Source of the DNA: an uncultured Collinsella sp.
GTDB lineage: Bacteria; Actinomycetota; Coriobacteriia; Coriobacteriales; Coriobacteriaceae
Reading direction: 5' to 3'
DNA: 45,879 nt
Assembly (NCBI GenBank): GCA_900540845.1
Contig: UQHS01000015.1
Span: 1 to 45,879, forward strand
Each line of letters opens with the position of its first letter. Position 1 is the first letter of the stretch. Shown here in pieces: positions 39,282 to 45,879 of the stretch. Under the pieces are notes generated by a model. That model was not told where the DNA came from. It was given only the letters and a program-made list of their open reading frames with translations, and searched no databases. The translations under genes and the position numbers were made by a program.

Positions 39282-40772
39282 ATGAAGGCAACTGTCGGCA
39301 TCGACCTCGGATCGTCTTCGGTCAAGCTCTCGCTGATTTCCGAGGAGGGGCAGCTGATCCAGACCGCCGAACGGCCCTATGCGACGCAGCGTCCCCGGAA
39401 GGATTGGGAGGAGATCGATCCCGAAATCTGGTGGTGCTCAACGCTTGGGGCGCTGGAGGAGCTTTGCTCGCAGGCCTCTGACCTGGAAATCGTCGGTATG
39501 GGCGTCACCGGTCAGATGCACACGACCGTTTTTGTCGATGAGGACGGCAAGAGCGTGCGCCCCGCGATCATGTGGAGCGACGGGCGCACGGCGGACATGG
39601 TTGAGCCTGCGCGCAAGATGTTTGCCGAATTGGGGCTTGTGGGCAGCGAGCGGATCGTGTCAACGGGATCTCCTGCCCTCAACCTTGCCTGGCTTGTCAA
39701 GCATGAGCCCGAATCGGCCGCGCGCGTGAGGCGTTTTCTCATTGGGCCCGATTGGATTGTCTACAGGCTCACGGGCGCGTTGGGCACGGATTGCTGCGAG
39801 GCATCCACGTCTTCGTTGTTCGATTTTGACGAGGGGTCCTGGTCGGAGCGCGCGTGCGCGGAGCTCGGCATTCCCGCCTCGTGGTGCCCGGAGATTCGAG
39901 GGTCCGCATGCGTTGCCGGCACGTTGCTGCCTGAGCTTGCTAAGAGACTCGGTCTTTCGCCCGCGGTCGAGATCGTGGCGGGCACCGGGGACAATCCGGC
40001 GGCGGCGATCCCCACTGGATGCCTAACCGAGGGCAAGCCTGTCTTGTCCTTGGGAACCTCCTGCGTCCTCATGTTCTCCCGCCCTGAGCCTGATTTCAGC
40101 GCAAGGGGGAAGAACATCCTCATCTCCTTTGACGGTGACAAGGTGCAGACGTTGGTGCAGGGCGTGATTCAGTCGTGCGGGAGCAGTCGCACGTGGCTCG
40201 ACCTCAACGTCTTGGGGTACGACTCGCACGTCGCCGCAGACGCCGAGGCGCCCGAGCAGCTCATGGGCAGCAATCCGGTCATGTTCTACCCGCATCTGGC
40301 GGGCGAAAAGACGCTGTTCTCGGATCCCAGTCTGCGCGGCGCATTTTTGGGCCTTTCGCCCGCAACCACGCGCGGAGAGTTGGTTCTCGCGCTGATGGAG
40401 GGCATCGCGTTCGGCGTGCGCCAGCTGGTCGAAGAGACGGGCTTGAGCATCGATCCGGAGGAGGGCCTCCAGGTGATCGGCGGCGGGTCGAAGAGCGATG
40501 TGTGGATGCAGGCGCTCGCCGACGTCTTGGGTGTTCGCACGCTGCGTATGCGCGGGGCGGCAAGTGCGGGGTATGGAGCGGCACTTCTCTCGCTTGCCGC
40601 CACGTGCGGGCGCGATCTGGAAGACGCCTGCAAGCAGGCGGTGAGTGTCGACAAGGTGTTTGCTCCGCGCGAGGATCGGCAAAACGCGTATTCCGCGCAA
40701 TACGAACGATATCTGCGCATGCACGATGCGCTTGTGTCCATCGACGCACCGGGCGCCAACGGCAAACGATAA
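39282..40772 (+). CDS. FGGY-family carbohydrate kinase (xylulokinase-like)
   Basis: A 496-aa ATP-dependent sugar kinase. The ATPase-fold N-terminus reads TVGIDLGSSSVKLSLI; GMGVTGQMHTTVF and PAIMWSDGRTAD are the sugar site as in xylulokinases; GTGDNPAAAIPTGCL and VIGGGSKSDVWMQALADVL near residue 400 bind the nucleotide. FGGY kinases usually act on free ketoses, which sits oddly with a PTS that delivers phosphorylated sugar. It may phosphorylate a keto-sugar phosphate or a second, unphosphorylated substrate. Confidence 0.88.
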   Translation: MKATVGIDLGSSSVKLSLISEEGQLIQTAERPYATQRPRKDWEEIDPEIWWCSTLGALEELCSQASDLEIVGMGVTGQMHTTVFVDEDGKSVRPAIMWSDGRTADMVEPARKMFAELGLVGSERIVSTGSPALNLAWLVKHEPESAARVRRFLIGPDWIVYRLTGALGTDCCEASTSSLFDFDEGSWSERACAELGIPASWCPEIRGSACVAGTLLPELAKRLGLSPAVEIVAGTGDNPAAAIPTGCLTEGKPVLSLGTSCVLMFSRPEPDFSARGKNILISFDGDKVQTLVQGVIQSCGSSRTWLDLNVLGYDSHVAADAEAPEQLMGSNPVMFYPHLAGEKTLFSDPSLRGAFLGLSPATTRGELVLALMEGIAFGVRQLVEETGLSIDPEEGLQVIGGGSKSDVWMQALADVLGVRTLRMRGAASAGYGAALLSLAATCGRDLEDACKQAVSVDKVFAPREDRQNAYSAQYERYLRMHDALVSIDAPGANGKR

Positions 40773-40826
40773 GCAGAGATATGGGCGAGCTCCTTTGGGG
40801 CGCCCTGCAGAAGAAAGGAAACCGCA

Positions 40827-41675
40827 ATGCCTCTCGTTGATATGAATTCACTGGTCGAGATTGCCAAGAAGAACGATGTGATGCTTCCAGCGTTCAACAC
40901 CACCAATATGGAAATGACTCTGGCCATCATGGACGCCTTCGAGGCCAACGGCATGCCGGGCATCATCCAGATCGCACCGACGAACGTGAAGCTCACGGGC
41001 TATGAGTTCATCGCCGAGGTTGCCCAGCGCGCCATTCGCGATTACACGGTGCCCATGGCCCTGCACCTAGATCACGGCAAGACGCTCGACGATGTCAGGA
41101 AGGCCGTGAACGCCGGATTCACCTCGGTCATGATCGACGGCGCGTCCCTGCCGTTCGAGGAGAACATCCGGTTCTCGCGTCGTGCCGTCGACTTTTGTCA
41201 TGCGTCCGGCGTGCCGGTCGAGGCGGAGCTCGGCGCCATTGCGGGCAAAGAGGACGACCATGTGAGCGAGGCGGACTGCAAGACGAACCCGGACGAGGTC
41301 GCGGAGTACGTCGAGCGCACGGGCTGCGATTTGCTCGCGGTTTCCATCGGAAACGTGCACGGCCTCGAGGACACGCCCAAGATTGACCTTGAGCACCTGG
41401 CCAAGCTCTCTTCTGTTTGCCCGTGCCCGATGGTGCTTCACGGCGGTTCCGGCATTCCGTACGAGACGATCGCGGCGATGAAGCAGTACGGCATGATAAA
41501 GATAAACATCGCGAGCGACCTGCGTCAGGCCTACATCCGCGCGGTCTCCGACGCTCACGATGCCAACCCCAACGAGGCGAATCTTGCGAAGGTCCTTATG
41601 GATGCTCGCGCTGCGGTGACGCGGGTCGCCAAAAAGACGCAGCTCGCCATCAACGGCTTGCCCTACGAGGAGTAG
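40827..41675 (+). CDS. Class II ketose-bisphosphate aldolase (FbaA/GatY/KbaY family)
   Basis: A 282-aa zinc aldolase. Asp82 and His83 in ALHLDHGKTLDD are the catalytic acid and first zinc ligand; SIGNVHGLEDTPKID and VLHGGSGIPYETI give the other ligands, and IKINIASDLRQAY the phosphate site. Family members split fructose- or tagatose-1,6-bisphosphate into dihydroxyacetone phosphate and glyceraldehyde-3-phosphate. As last gene of the operon it joins the pathway to glycolysis. AAGAAAGGAA precedes ATG. Confidence 0.92.
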   Translation: MPLVDMNSLVEIAKKNDVMLPAFNTTNMEMTLAIMDAFEANGMPGIIQIAPTNVKLTGYEFIAEVAQRAIRDYTVPMALHLDHGKTLDDVRKAVNAGFTSVMIDGASLPFEENIRFSRRAVDFCHASGVPVEAELGAIAGKEDDHVSEADCKTNPDEVAEYVERTGCDLLAVSIGNVHGLEDTPKIDLEHLAKLSSVCPCPMVLHGGSGIPYETIAAMKQYGMIKINIASDLRQAYIRAVSDAHDANPNEANLAKVLMDARAAVTRVAKKTQLAINGLPYEE

Positions 41676-41716
41676 CCTGCAACGTCATCTGCGGATGAGT
41701 GGGGCTTGAGTGTGTG

Positions 41717-41769
41717 AAACCCTCCCGTTTCTCGGACGAGATATTCGGTCCAGAAGCGGGAGGGTTTTT
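41717..41769 (+). terminator. Rho-independent terminator of the PTS catabolic operon
   Basis: AAACCCTCCCG pairs with CGGGAGGGTTT, and inside it TTCT/AGAA and GGAC/GTCC also pair, giving a stem of about 20 bp; TTTTT follows. It lies 41 nt after the aldolase stop. Positions 41770-41920 hold nothing seen. Confidence 0.93.
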
Positions 41770-41920
41770 CATGCCTGTGTATTTGGGCAGGCCACACGCA
41801 GCAAACGGTTTTAGTTGCCTTTTGGCTATCGCCTTGTTATTCTGGGCGCTTCGATGTGCGTATTTAATTCGAACAACGCCTTCATAATCGAAAACGGCGG
41901 GAAGCACCGACATAGCCGAC

Positions 41921-42118
41921 TTGTTCGAAGAGGTCGTGGATATGAGGAACCGCATCGTCCACAGCTTCCAAATAACGGTGGAGAACGGGGACCAAATGCT
42001 TGCCACCAAAGTTCGGCGTACGCATGAGCAATTCCGTATCACGGAGGACTATCTTCGCAAGTTCATAGAGAAGAACGAAAGGCTGAGCGGCTTGCTGCAT
42101 AGCTTTAGGGGGCATTGA
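41921..42118 (+). pseudogene. C-terminal fragment of a HEPN-like protein
   Basis: Sixty-five residues from TTG 41921: LFEEVVDMRNRIVHSF has an RNxxxH-style motif as in HEPN ribonucleases, followed by helices (THEQFRITEDYLRKFIEKNERLSGLLHSF). An in-frame stop lies at 41885 and no ribosome site is seen, so I read it as the tail of a lost gene, not a complete protein. HEPN toxins are common in defence loci, and defence debris follows. A short intact gene is possible. Positions 42119-42217 hold nothing seen. Confidence 0.5.
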
Positions 42119-42217
42119 GGCCCTGCGCCACTGCGGCCTATTTAGATTTCGTGGGAATGGTGCCAGCGGCGCACGCTCCTCCGCGCGTACTCGTCGGTCT
42201 CAGGGCACTCGTCGACC

Positions 42218-42749
42218 TTAGCGGTCCTGGCAATGGGGGCATCTGCCATACGATTCCTGGATGGGCGAGTAGTCGCATCCCCATGTGCATTCGATTACGT
42301 TCCTGTTGACCTTGCGTTTGCCGGCCTCCTCGTCCCGGTGCTCGAGGCGGAGCCTCACCTCCCGGAGGGAGAGTTTCTCTAAGCCCTTTTCGAAGAAAGG
42401 GAAGTTGCACCTCCCCTTCCTGACGTGGGACTCGTACATCATGCAGTCGGACTCCTCGGCAACGATGCGGTGTATGAGCGACCTGTCTTGGGCGTCCGGC
42501 TCCGCCCCGGCGTCGAGCTTTTCGAATATCTCCTCGAACCCCCGTCTCCCTGCCGTTCATCACGATGAGGGGCTCGCGGCAGTCCGACGTCGGAAACGTG
42601 CTCGACGCGTCGTCGTATGCGTGGAACGTGATGATGCTCGATGCCGCCAGTTTCGAGAGGATCACGTCCTGGCAGACGCGCGCGGTCGCGTTGAGGTGGG
42701 AGTAGCCCTCCTCGCGCTCGTAGCGCGCCCTCATCTCGTTCAGGTCCAT
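42218..42749 (-). pseudogene. AbiEii-like fragment joined to a zinc-ribbon tail, frameshifted
   Basis: From ATG 42749, MDLNEMRARYEREEGYSHLNATARVCQDVILSKLAAS looks like the start of an AbiEii nucleotidyltransferase toxin, but the catalytic GGTAL-type region does not follow. The frame breaks in a run of five C at 42539-42543; removing one base restores GFEEIFEKLDAGAEPDAQDR and runs on to a cysteine tail, TWGCDYSPIQESYGRCPHCQDR. The rebuilt product would have about 176 aa. It is probably a deletion hybrid of two genes, later frameshifted. Confidence 0.6.
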
Positions 42750-43040
42750 CAGAATACCTCTTCCATGGCGCGCTCGAGGTGCGTGTCGCCGCGCGGGATC
42801 GCCTCCGCGTAGTCCTGCAGCCTGTATATGTCCAGCCGCTCTGATCGCCTGCGGAACGAGGCCGTGGGCGTAGAGGGCGGTCTGGCCGGTTAGGATGCCG
42901 CCGGGATACCGCTTCGCGATCACGGCGAGGGCGTCCTCGTCCCTGCTGGTCGAGTACATCCCCCGGCCGACGGGGTGGAGCGCCCCCTCCGACACCGCCT
43001 TACGAACGCGGTACCTGCTCCCGAGCTCAGCGAAGCTTCT
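42749..43040 (-). pseudogene. AbiEi-type antitoxin remnant
   Basis: SFAELGSRYRVRKAVSEGALHPVGRGMYS and YPGGILTGQTALYAHGLVP are the N-terminal part of an AbiEi antitoxin; after VPQAIRA the frame shifts near 42838, and the other frame gives RLDIYRLQDYAEAIPRGDTH and LERAMEEVF with a stop at 42749, the family's usual C-terminus. The middle of the protein is deleted. It abuts the AbiEii-like fragment as antitoxin and toxin normally do (TGATG overlap). No own start codon is seen. Confidence 0.65.
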
Positions 43041-43464
43041 CCCGCAGCCCTGAGAGAATGTCGCCGAAGTCGATCTCCTTGCGTGCGGCCGCTGCGGCAC
43101 TTCGGGTGCTCCCCGTTGCCCTTTGCGCTTCCGCCGCAGCTGCGAACGCGCGATGCGCCTGCTCTTCCAGGCCGGCAAGCTCTGCAAGGTGCAGCACGGA
43201 GGCTGCGTTGGACAGCCGGTTGTATGCCGTGCGCGCGGAGTGGTTGGGCTTCGAGCGGCTAAACCCGCCCGGCACCCCGAGGGTTCCCTGCGAGGAATAC
43301 CAGATGTACAGGTGCTCGCGCTCGCATGAGCCCGATTTGACGGGGCTGTCGTGAACCTCTTCCATATACCGCTTGCTTATGGGGTAAAAGTCGCTTCCCG
43401 CCTGGATGAGCTCGGCAAACGCATCACAAGGCATATCGTCGGGGTGCCGTCTAGTTCTGTTCAT
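43027..43464 (-). CDS. Uncharacterised protein, 145 aa
   Basis: Not recognised. N-terminal half: MPCDAFAELIQAGSDFYPISKRYMEEVHD and HLYIWYSSQGTLGVPGGFSRSKPN; the C-terminal half is an Ala-rich helix (ELAGLEEQAHRAFAAAAEAQ) ending in DFGDILSGLREKLR. ATG 43464 follows GGAGA by 3 nt. Its 3' end overlaps the AbiEi remnant by about 14 nt. It may be an intact gene of the same decaying defence cluster. Confidence 0.55.
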   Translation of the reverse strand: MNRTRRHPDDMPCDAFAELIQAGSDFYPISKRYMEEVHDSPVKSGSCEREHLYIWYSSQGTLGVPGGFSRSKPNHSARTAYNRLSNAASVLHLAELAGLEEQAHRAFAAAAEAQRATGSTRSAAAAARKEIDFGDILSGLREKLR

Positions 43465-43596
43465 CGTTCTCCAATCAAAAAAATAACCAACCATAGAAGT
43501 CTATTTCTGCGAGATAAACGGACTATAGCACAAGTCACGACAAGACCCGAGTCATGTGTGCTATAAACCTTATAGGTTCTTTTTCAGGGAGGGGCA

Positions 43597-44088
43597 GTGT
43601 TCGTATATAAGATCCGTGTCGCTTTGTCTTCAGGAGTCGCTATCGACTCCGAGTTGAGGGACGCCATCAAGGCCGCCGCCGATCGCGCAAATACATCATA
43701 TTCAGCTTCGAGGATGGGGCGTATATGGTCGGTCTCGGATGAGGCCGCAGCTGATGGGACCCTTGTTGTATCATTAACAGCTCCGTCCGAGGTAAAATCC
43801 CCGACGAGGAGCTTGAGTGCGGTTTCGAGGGAGCTCGTTGCAGACGAGACGTTGGGCGATATCGCTGTTCGCGGACGCGTGTTCGATAGCGAAGTCGTCT
43901 CGGTTGAGCGTTCGGGGGACGGGGCCCACACACCGTCCGAAATTATGAAGGCGGCGGTCGAGATACTCTTCGAGACGAACATCGATCCATGCGTGCAGAG
44001 ACTCGCGAACGAAGCGGGCCGAGAGGTTATAGCGGCTGTTTCTTCATATATCGAAGGGAAGAAAGCGATCGAGGAAAGGGGCTGCTAG
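43597..44088 (+). CDS. Uncharacterised protein, 163 aa
   Basis: Not recognised. GTG 43597 has a strong GGGAGGGG upstream. The chain reads as a small alpha/beta protein (MFVYKIRVALSSGVAID, MGRIWSVSDEAAADGTLVVSL, TPSEIMKAAVEILFETNIDP), without membrane segments or clear motifs. It is divergent from the 145-aa gene across 132 bp. The 254 bp after it show one possible 45-codon frame (GLTGRLLSILERLSSACVF, stop at 44217) without a good start. Confidence 0.6.
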   Translation: MFVYKIRVALSSGVAIDSELRDAIKAAADRANTSYSASRMGRIWSVSDEAAADGTLVVSLTAPSEVKSPTRSLSAVSRELVADETLGDIAVRGRVFDSEVVSVERSGDGAHTPSEIMKAAVEILFETNIDPCVQRLANEAGREVIAAVSSYIEGKKAIEERGC

Positions 44089-44342
44089 AGAGTCTGGCGC
44101 CCCATCGCCCGGGTTTGACGGGACGGCTCTTGTCGATACTCGAGCGGCTCTCGAGTGCTTGCGTGTTTCAAAATGAAGATGGTTTTGACTGGTTGGTGAA
44201 ATCCGGAGGCCGGCAGTAAATCCAGAGCGCAATGAGCCAGTCGGGCTCAACTCTACTATGTGCAGTTCGACGAAGTTCCGAACGCTGCGGGAATTAGGGG
44301 CTCGTGGCGTCTGGCAGGGAGGATGTTTTGTAGGGCGAGCGG

Positions 44343-45113
44343 TTAAATCGCTTCTCCGGTCAGCCCCTCGCCGCTGTACCTCCCTGTTATCTCGTCGTAG
44401 CGCAACACCGCGACGTGACCGTTCTTCAGGACGTTGCCGTCCACGTAATAGTGACTGGTCCCGTCATGCCATACGCCCCTGTGTCCGGGTATTCCAGATA
44501 CCGTCTCGGCGCTCACGTGCCCGGCGATGACGTCGAGGTAGAAGCTTTCTCCGATATGTTCCGGTCGCATCTCCGTGAAGAACTCTTCGGGGGTGCCGAC
44601 CTTCCACCACTCACCCGCCTCCTCGTCTATGCCCGCATGGACGAAAACCTGCCCGAAAGGGGATTCGTAGGTGTAGGGCAGGCGCCGGATCCATGACAGG
44701 ACCTCCCCATGCCCTTTCTTCATGCGATCGACCGTGAACCTGTAGGCATCCTCGAATCGCCTCAGGGCGAGCATGTGCTTCACCTCGCGGAAGCCCTCTG
44801 CTCCAAGGAAGCTCTTTGCGGTTGCCAGGTTGCTGTCGGCAAGCATCCATCCCCGGGTGAAATCCTCGTCGTGAACGTTGTCCACGTATTCGATCAGCAT
44901 CTCCTCGTGGTTTCCGCGCAGGGCGATCACCTGCCCGGGGTATAGGCCCTGCAGCTCCATGATTTTCCGGTAGACCTTCAGGCTCTCGGGTCCTCGGTCG
45001 CAGTAGTCGCCCAGCAGGATTAGCTTCGATTCTCGGTCGGTTAGGTCTACGGTGCCGAGCGCCTCATCGAACTCCTTCAAACACCCATGTATGTCGGACA
45101 TCGCGTAGATCAT
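44343..45113 (-). CDS. PPP-family metallophosphatase (PrpE/ApaH-like)
   Basis: A 256-aa phosphoesterase with two metal ions. Motifs in order: YAMSDIHGCLKEF, LLGDYCDRGPESL, LRGNHEEMLIEY and the later histidines in FVHAGI and VIAGHVSAETV. Such proteins act on phosphoserine/threonine, phosphotyrosine or dinucleoside polyphosphates. I start at ATG 45113, preceded by AGAGGTTGAGC; the upstream frame adds 16 atypical residues. It stands alone; its substrate is unknown. Confidence 0.9.
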   Translation of the reverse strand: MIYAMSDIHGCLKEFDEALGTVDLTDRESKLILLGDYCDRGPESLKVYRKIMELQGLYPGQVIALRGNHEEMLIEYVDNVHDEDFTRGWMLADSNLATAKSFLGAEGFREVKHMLALRRFEDAYRFTVDRMKKGHGEVLSWIRRLPYTYESPFGQVFVHAGIDEEAGEWWKVGTPEEFFTEMRPEHIGESFYLDVIAGHVSAETVSGIPGHRGVWHDGTSHYYVDGNVLKNGHVAVLRYDEITGRYSGEGLTGEAI

Positions 45114-45343
45114 GCTCAACCTCTCGAAGTTTGCCGATTTGCGTATGAGACTGATACCCAAATATCGCCTTGACTCAGTGTTGGGGGGTCTATTTGTTCG
45201 CGTTCGTGATGGGGTGGCCGCGCATTTCGTATGAAGGACGGGAAAAGAGGACCTCCTGTGCTAGATCCGGAAGAAAGAGGGGTGACGATTGCCAAAGGAG
45301 GGCGAAGCACGATGGAGAGCCGCTCGTTTTCGGAGGCCCCGCC

Positions 45344-45622
45344 ATGCCGAACCATGACTTACGCAACGAGTGCGCGGACTGCGGAGGGAGGCTGCAGTAT
45401 GAGATATATTTCGAGTCCGTTGGTGTGTATATCCTGCTCCTAAGAAATATCATGTCGTGCGGACATATTTGGCAATCGAGCTCCCAGCGCGGGGCTCCCG
45501 GGCTGCGGCACGTGGTTTCCGGGTGGCTTCTTGGCCGAGGCGCGGTTGCCCTTTGCTGTTTTGTATTGAGCCCTCGATGCGGGGGCTCGCCGGTGCCCGT
45601 TACTCGTCTTCAACGCACTTGA
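45344..45622 (+). CDS. Doubtful small ORF with zinc-ribbon-like start
   Basis: ATG 45344 has GGAGG 7 nt upstream, and the first 45 codons read PNHDLRNECADCGGRLQYEI and then VYILLLRNIMSCGHIW, two CxxC/CGH-like knuckles. The second half looks random and runs 23 bp into the opposite gene. It may be a broken zinc-ribbon gene or chance. Otherwise 45114-45599 shows no gene. Confidence 0.25.
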   Translation: MPNHDLRNECADCGGRLQYEIYFESVGVYILLLRNIMSCGHIWQSSSQRGAPGLRHVVSGWLLGRGAVALCCFVLSPRCGGSPVPVTRLQRT

Positions 45623-45878
45623 CAAGGTCGTCGTAGCCCTTGAGGGCTGCGAACGGCATGAAAAGCCTTCCGCGCTCAGGAGCCGCGACGGCGCGGTGGG
45701 GGCCGTGTTCCACCACGCGCTGGCGGATGTCTGCGAGCACGCGTGCGCGCCGCTCGAGTTCGCGAGCGCCCAGGTCGGGCCATTCGTCGAGCGAGGGGAT
45801 GCGCGCCAGCTCGGCCTCGATTGCCGTGCGGGGCCGAGCTGCGGCGTTGGCCGGGCGCTGTGCGCTGCCGCCCCGCGA
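45600..45878 (-). CDS. C-terminal part of an uncharacterised gene, cut by the window edge
   Basis: An open frame runs from the right edge to TAA at 45602-45600: about 92 residues, rich in Arg and Glu (ARIPSLDEWPDLGARELERR), with the ending PERGRLFMPFAALKGYDDLV and CVEDE. The RGxxxxxPFAAL-type ending is reminiscent of YolD-like proteins that accompany Y-family polymerases, but I would not assign it. Codon use fits the core genome. Confidence 0.65.
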   Translation of the reverse strand, partial: SRGGSAQRPANAAARPRTAIEAELARIPSLDEWPDLGARELERRARVLADIRQRVVEHGPHRAVAAPERGRLFMPFAALKGYDDLVKCVEDE

Positions 45879-45879
45879 T

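Noticed and set aside
44089..44219. Small forward gene after the 163-aa protein
   Set aside because: About 45 protein-like codons but no acceptable start codon or ribosome site.

Overview
The window looks like a chromosome segment of a high-GC gut actinobacterium of the class Coriobacteriia, most like Collinsella. That is inferred from the GC-rich core genes, the single-chain TsaB-RimI-TsaD fusion, the gene content and the style of the intergenic palindromes; I could not run a database search.

Left part (1-24.9 kb), mostly ordinary core genome. A forward cluster runs acpS, nnr, alr, family-4 uracil-DNA glycosylase, tsaE, tsaB-rimI-tsaD, purM, purN, a membrane-anchored parvulin foldase and a GatB/YqeY protein. 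These cover carrier-protein activation, NAD(P)HX repair, D-alanine supply, DNA repair, tRNA t6A synthesis and purine synthesis. Next comes a YtrA-type GntR regulator with an ABC ATPase and permease, behind a promoter covered by an inverted-repeat operator. An LTA-synthase-like sulfatase (reverse), a nitroreductase, a PD-(D/E)XK-like nuclease bracketed by two related palindromic elements, a Kup potassium transporter, an RlmKL rRNA methyltransferase with a degenerate N-terminal active site, and a HAD phosphatase follow.

Middle part (25.1-34.3 kb), an accretion island in the initiator tRNA gene. A 6.06 kb element lies between two perfect 52-bp repeats of the tRNA 3' half (25158-25209 and 31217-31268). 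On the reverse strand it carries a tyrosine integrase, an 80-aa protein, an XRE repressor, a chimeric integrase copy without the catalytic tyrosine, an excisionase-like HTH protein, a Lin1244/Lin1753-type replication-like protein, a 242-aa protein and a serine resolvase. It also has arrays of integrase arm sites and three DnaA-box-like 9-mers spaced exactly 11 bp. A 560-bp stretch of the integrase is duplicated without a mismatch. A second segment (31.27-33.83 kb) with an AlbA_2/Schlafen-type protein, a small HTH protein and an operator array ends at a decayed third tRNA-like att scar, directly against a beheaded cation/proton antiporter gene.

Right part (34.4-45.9 kb). A HutC-type GntR regulator precedes a catabolic operon: a complete mannose-family PTS (EIIA, EIIB, EIIC, EIID), a zinc MDR dehydrogenase, an FGGY kinase and a class II bisphosphate aldolase, closed by a strong terminator. 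The substrate is not evident. After it comes a stretch of defence-gene debris (HEPN-like fragment, AbiEi and AbiEii remnants), three uncharacterised genes, a PPP-family phosphatase and, at the right edge, the C-terminus of a reverse-strand gene.
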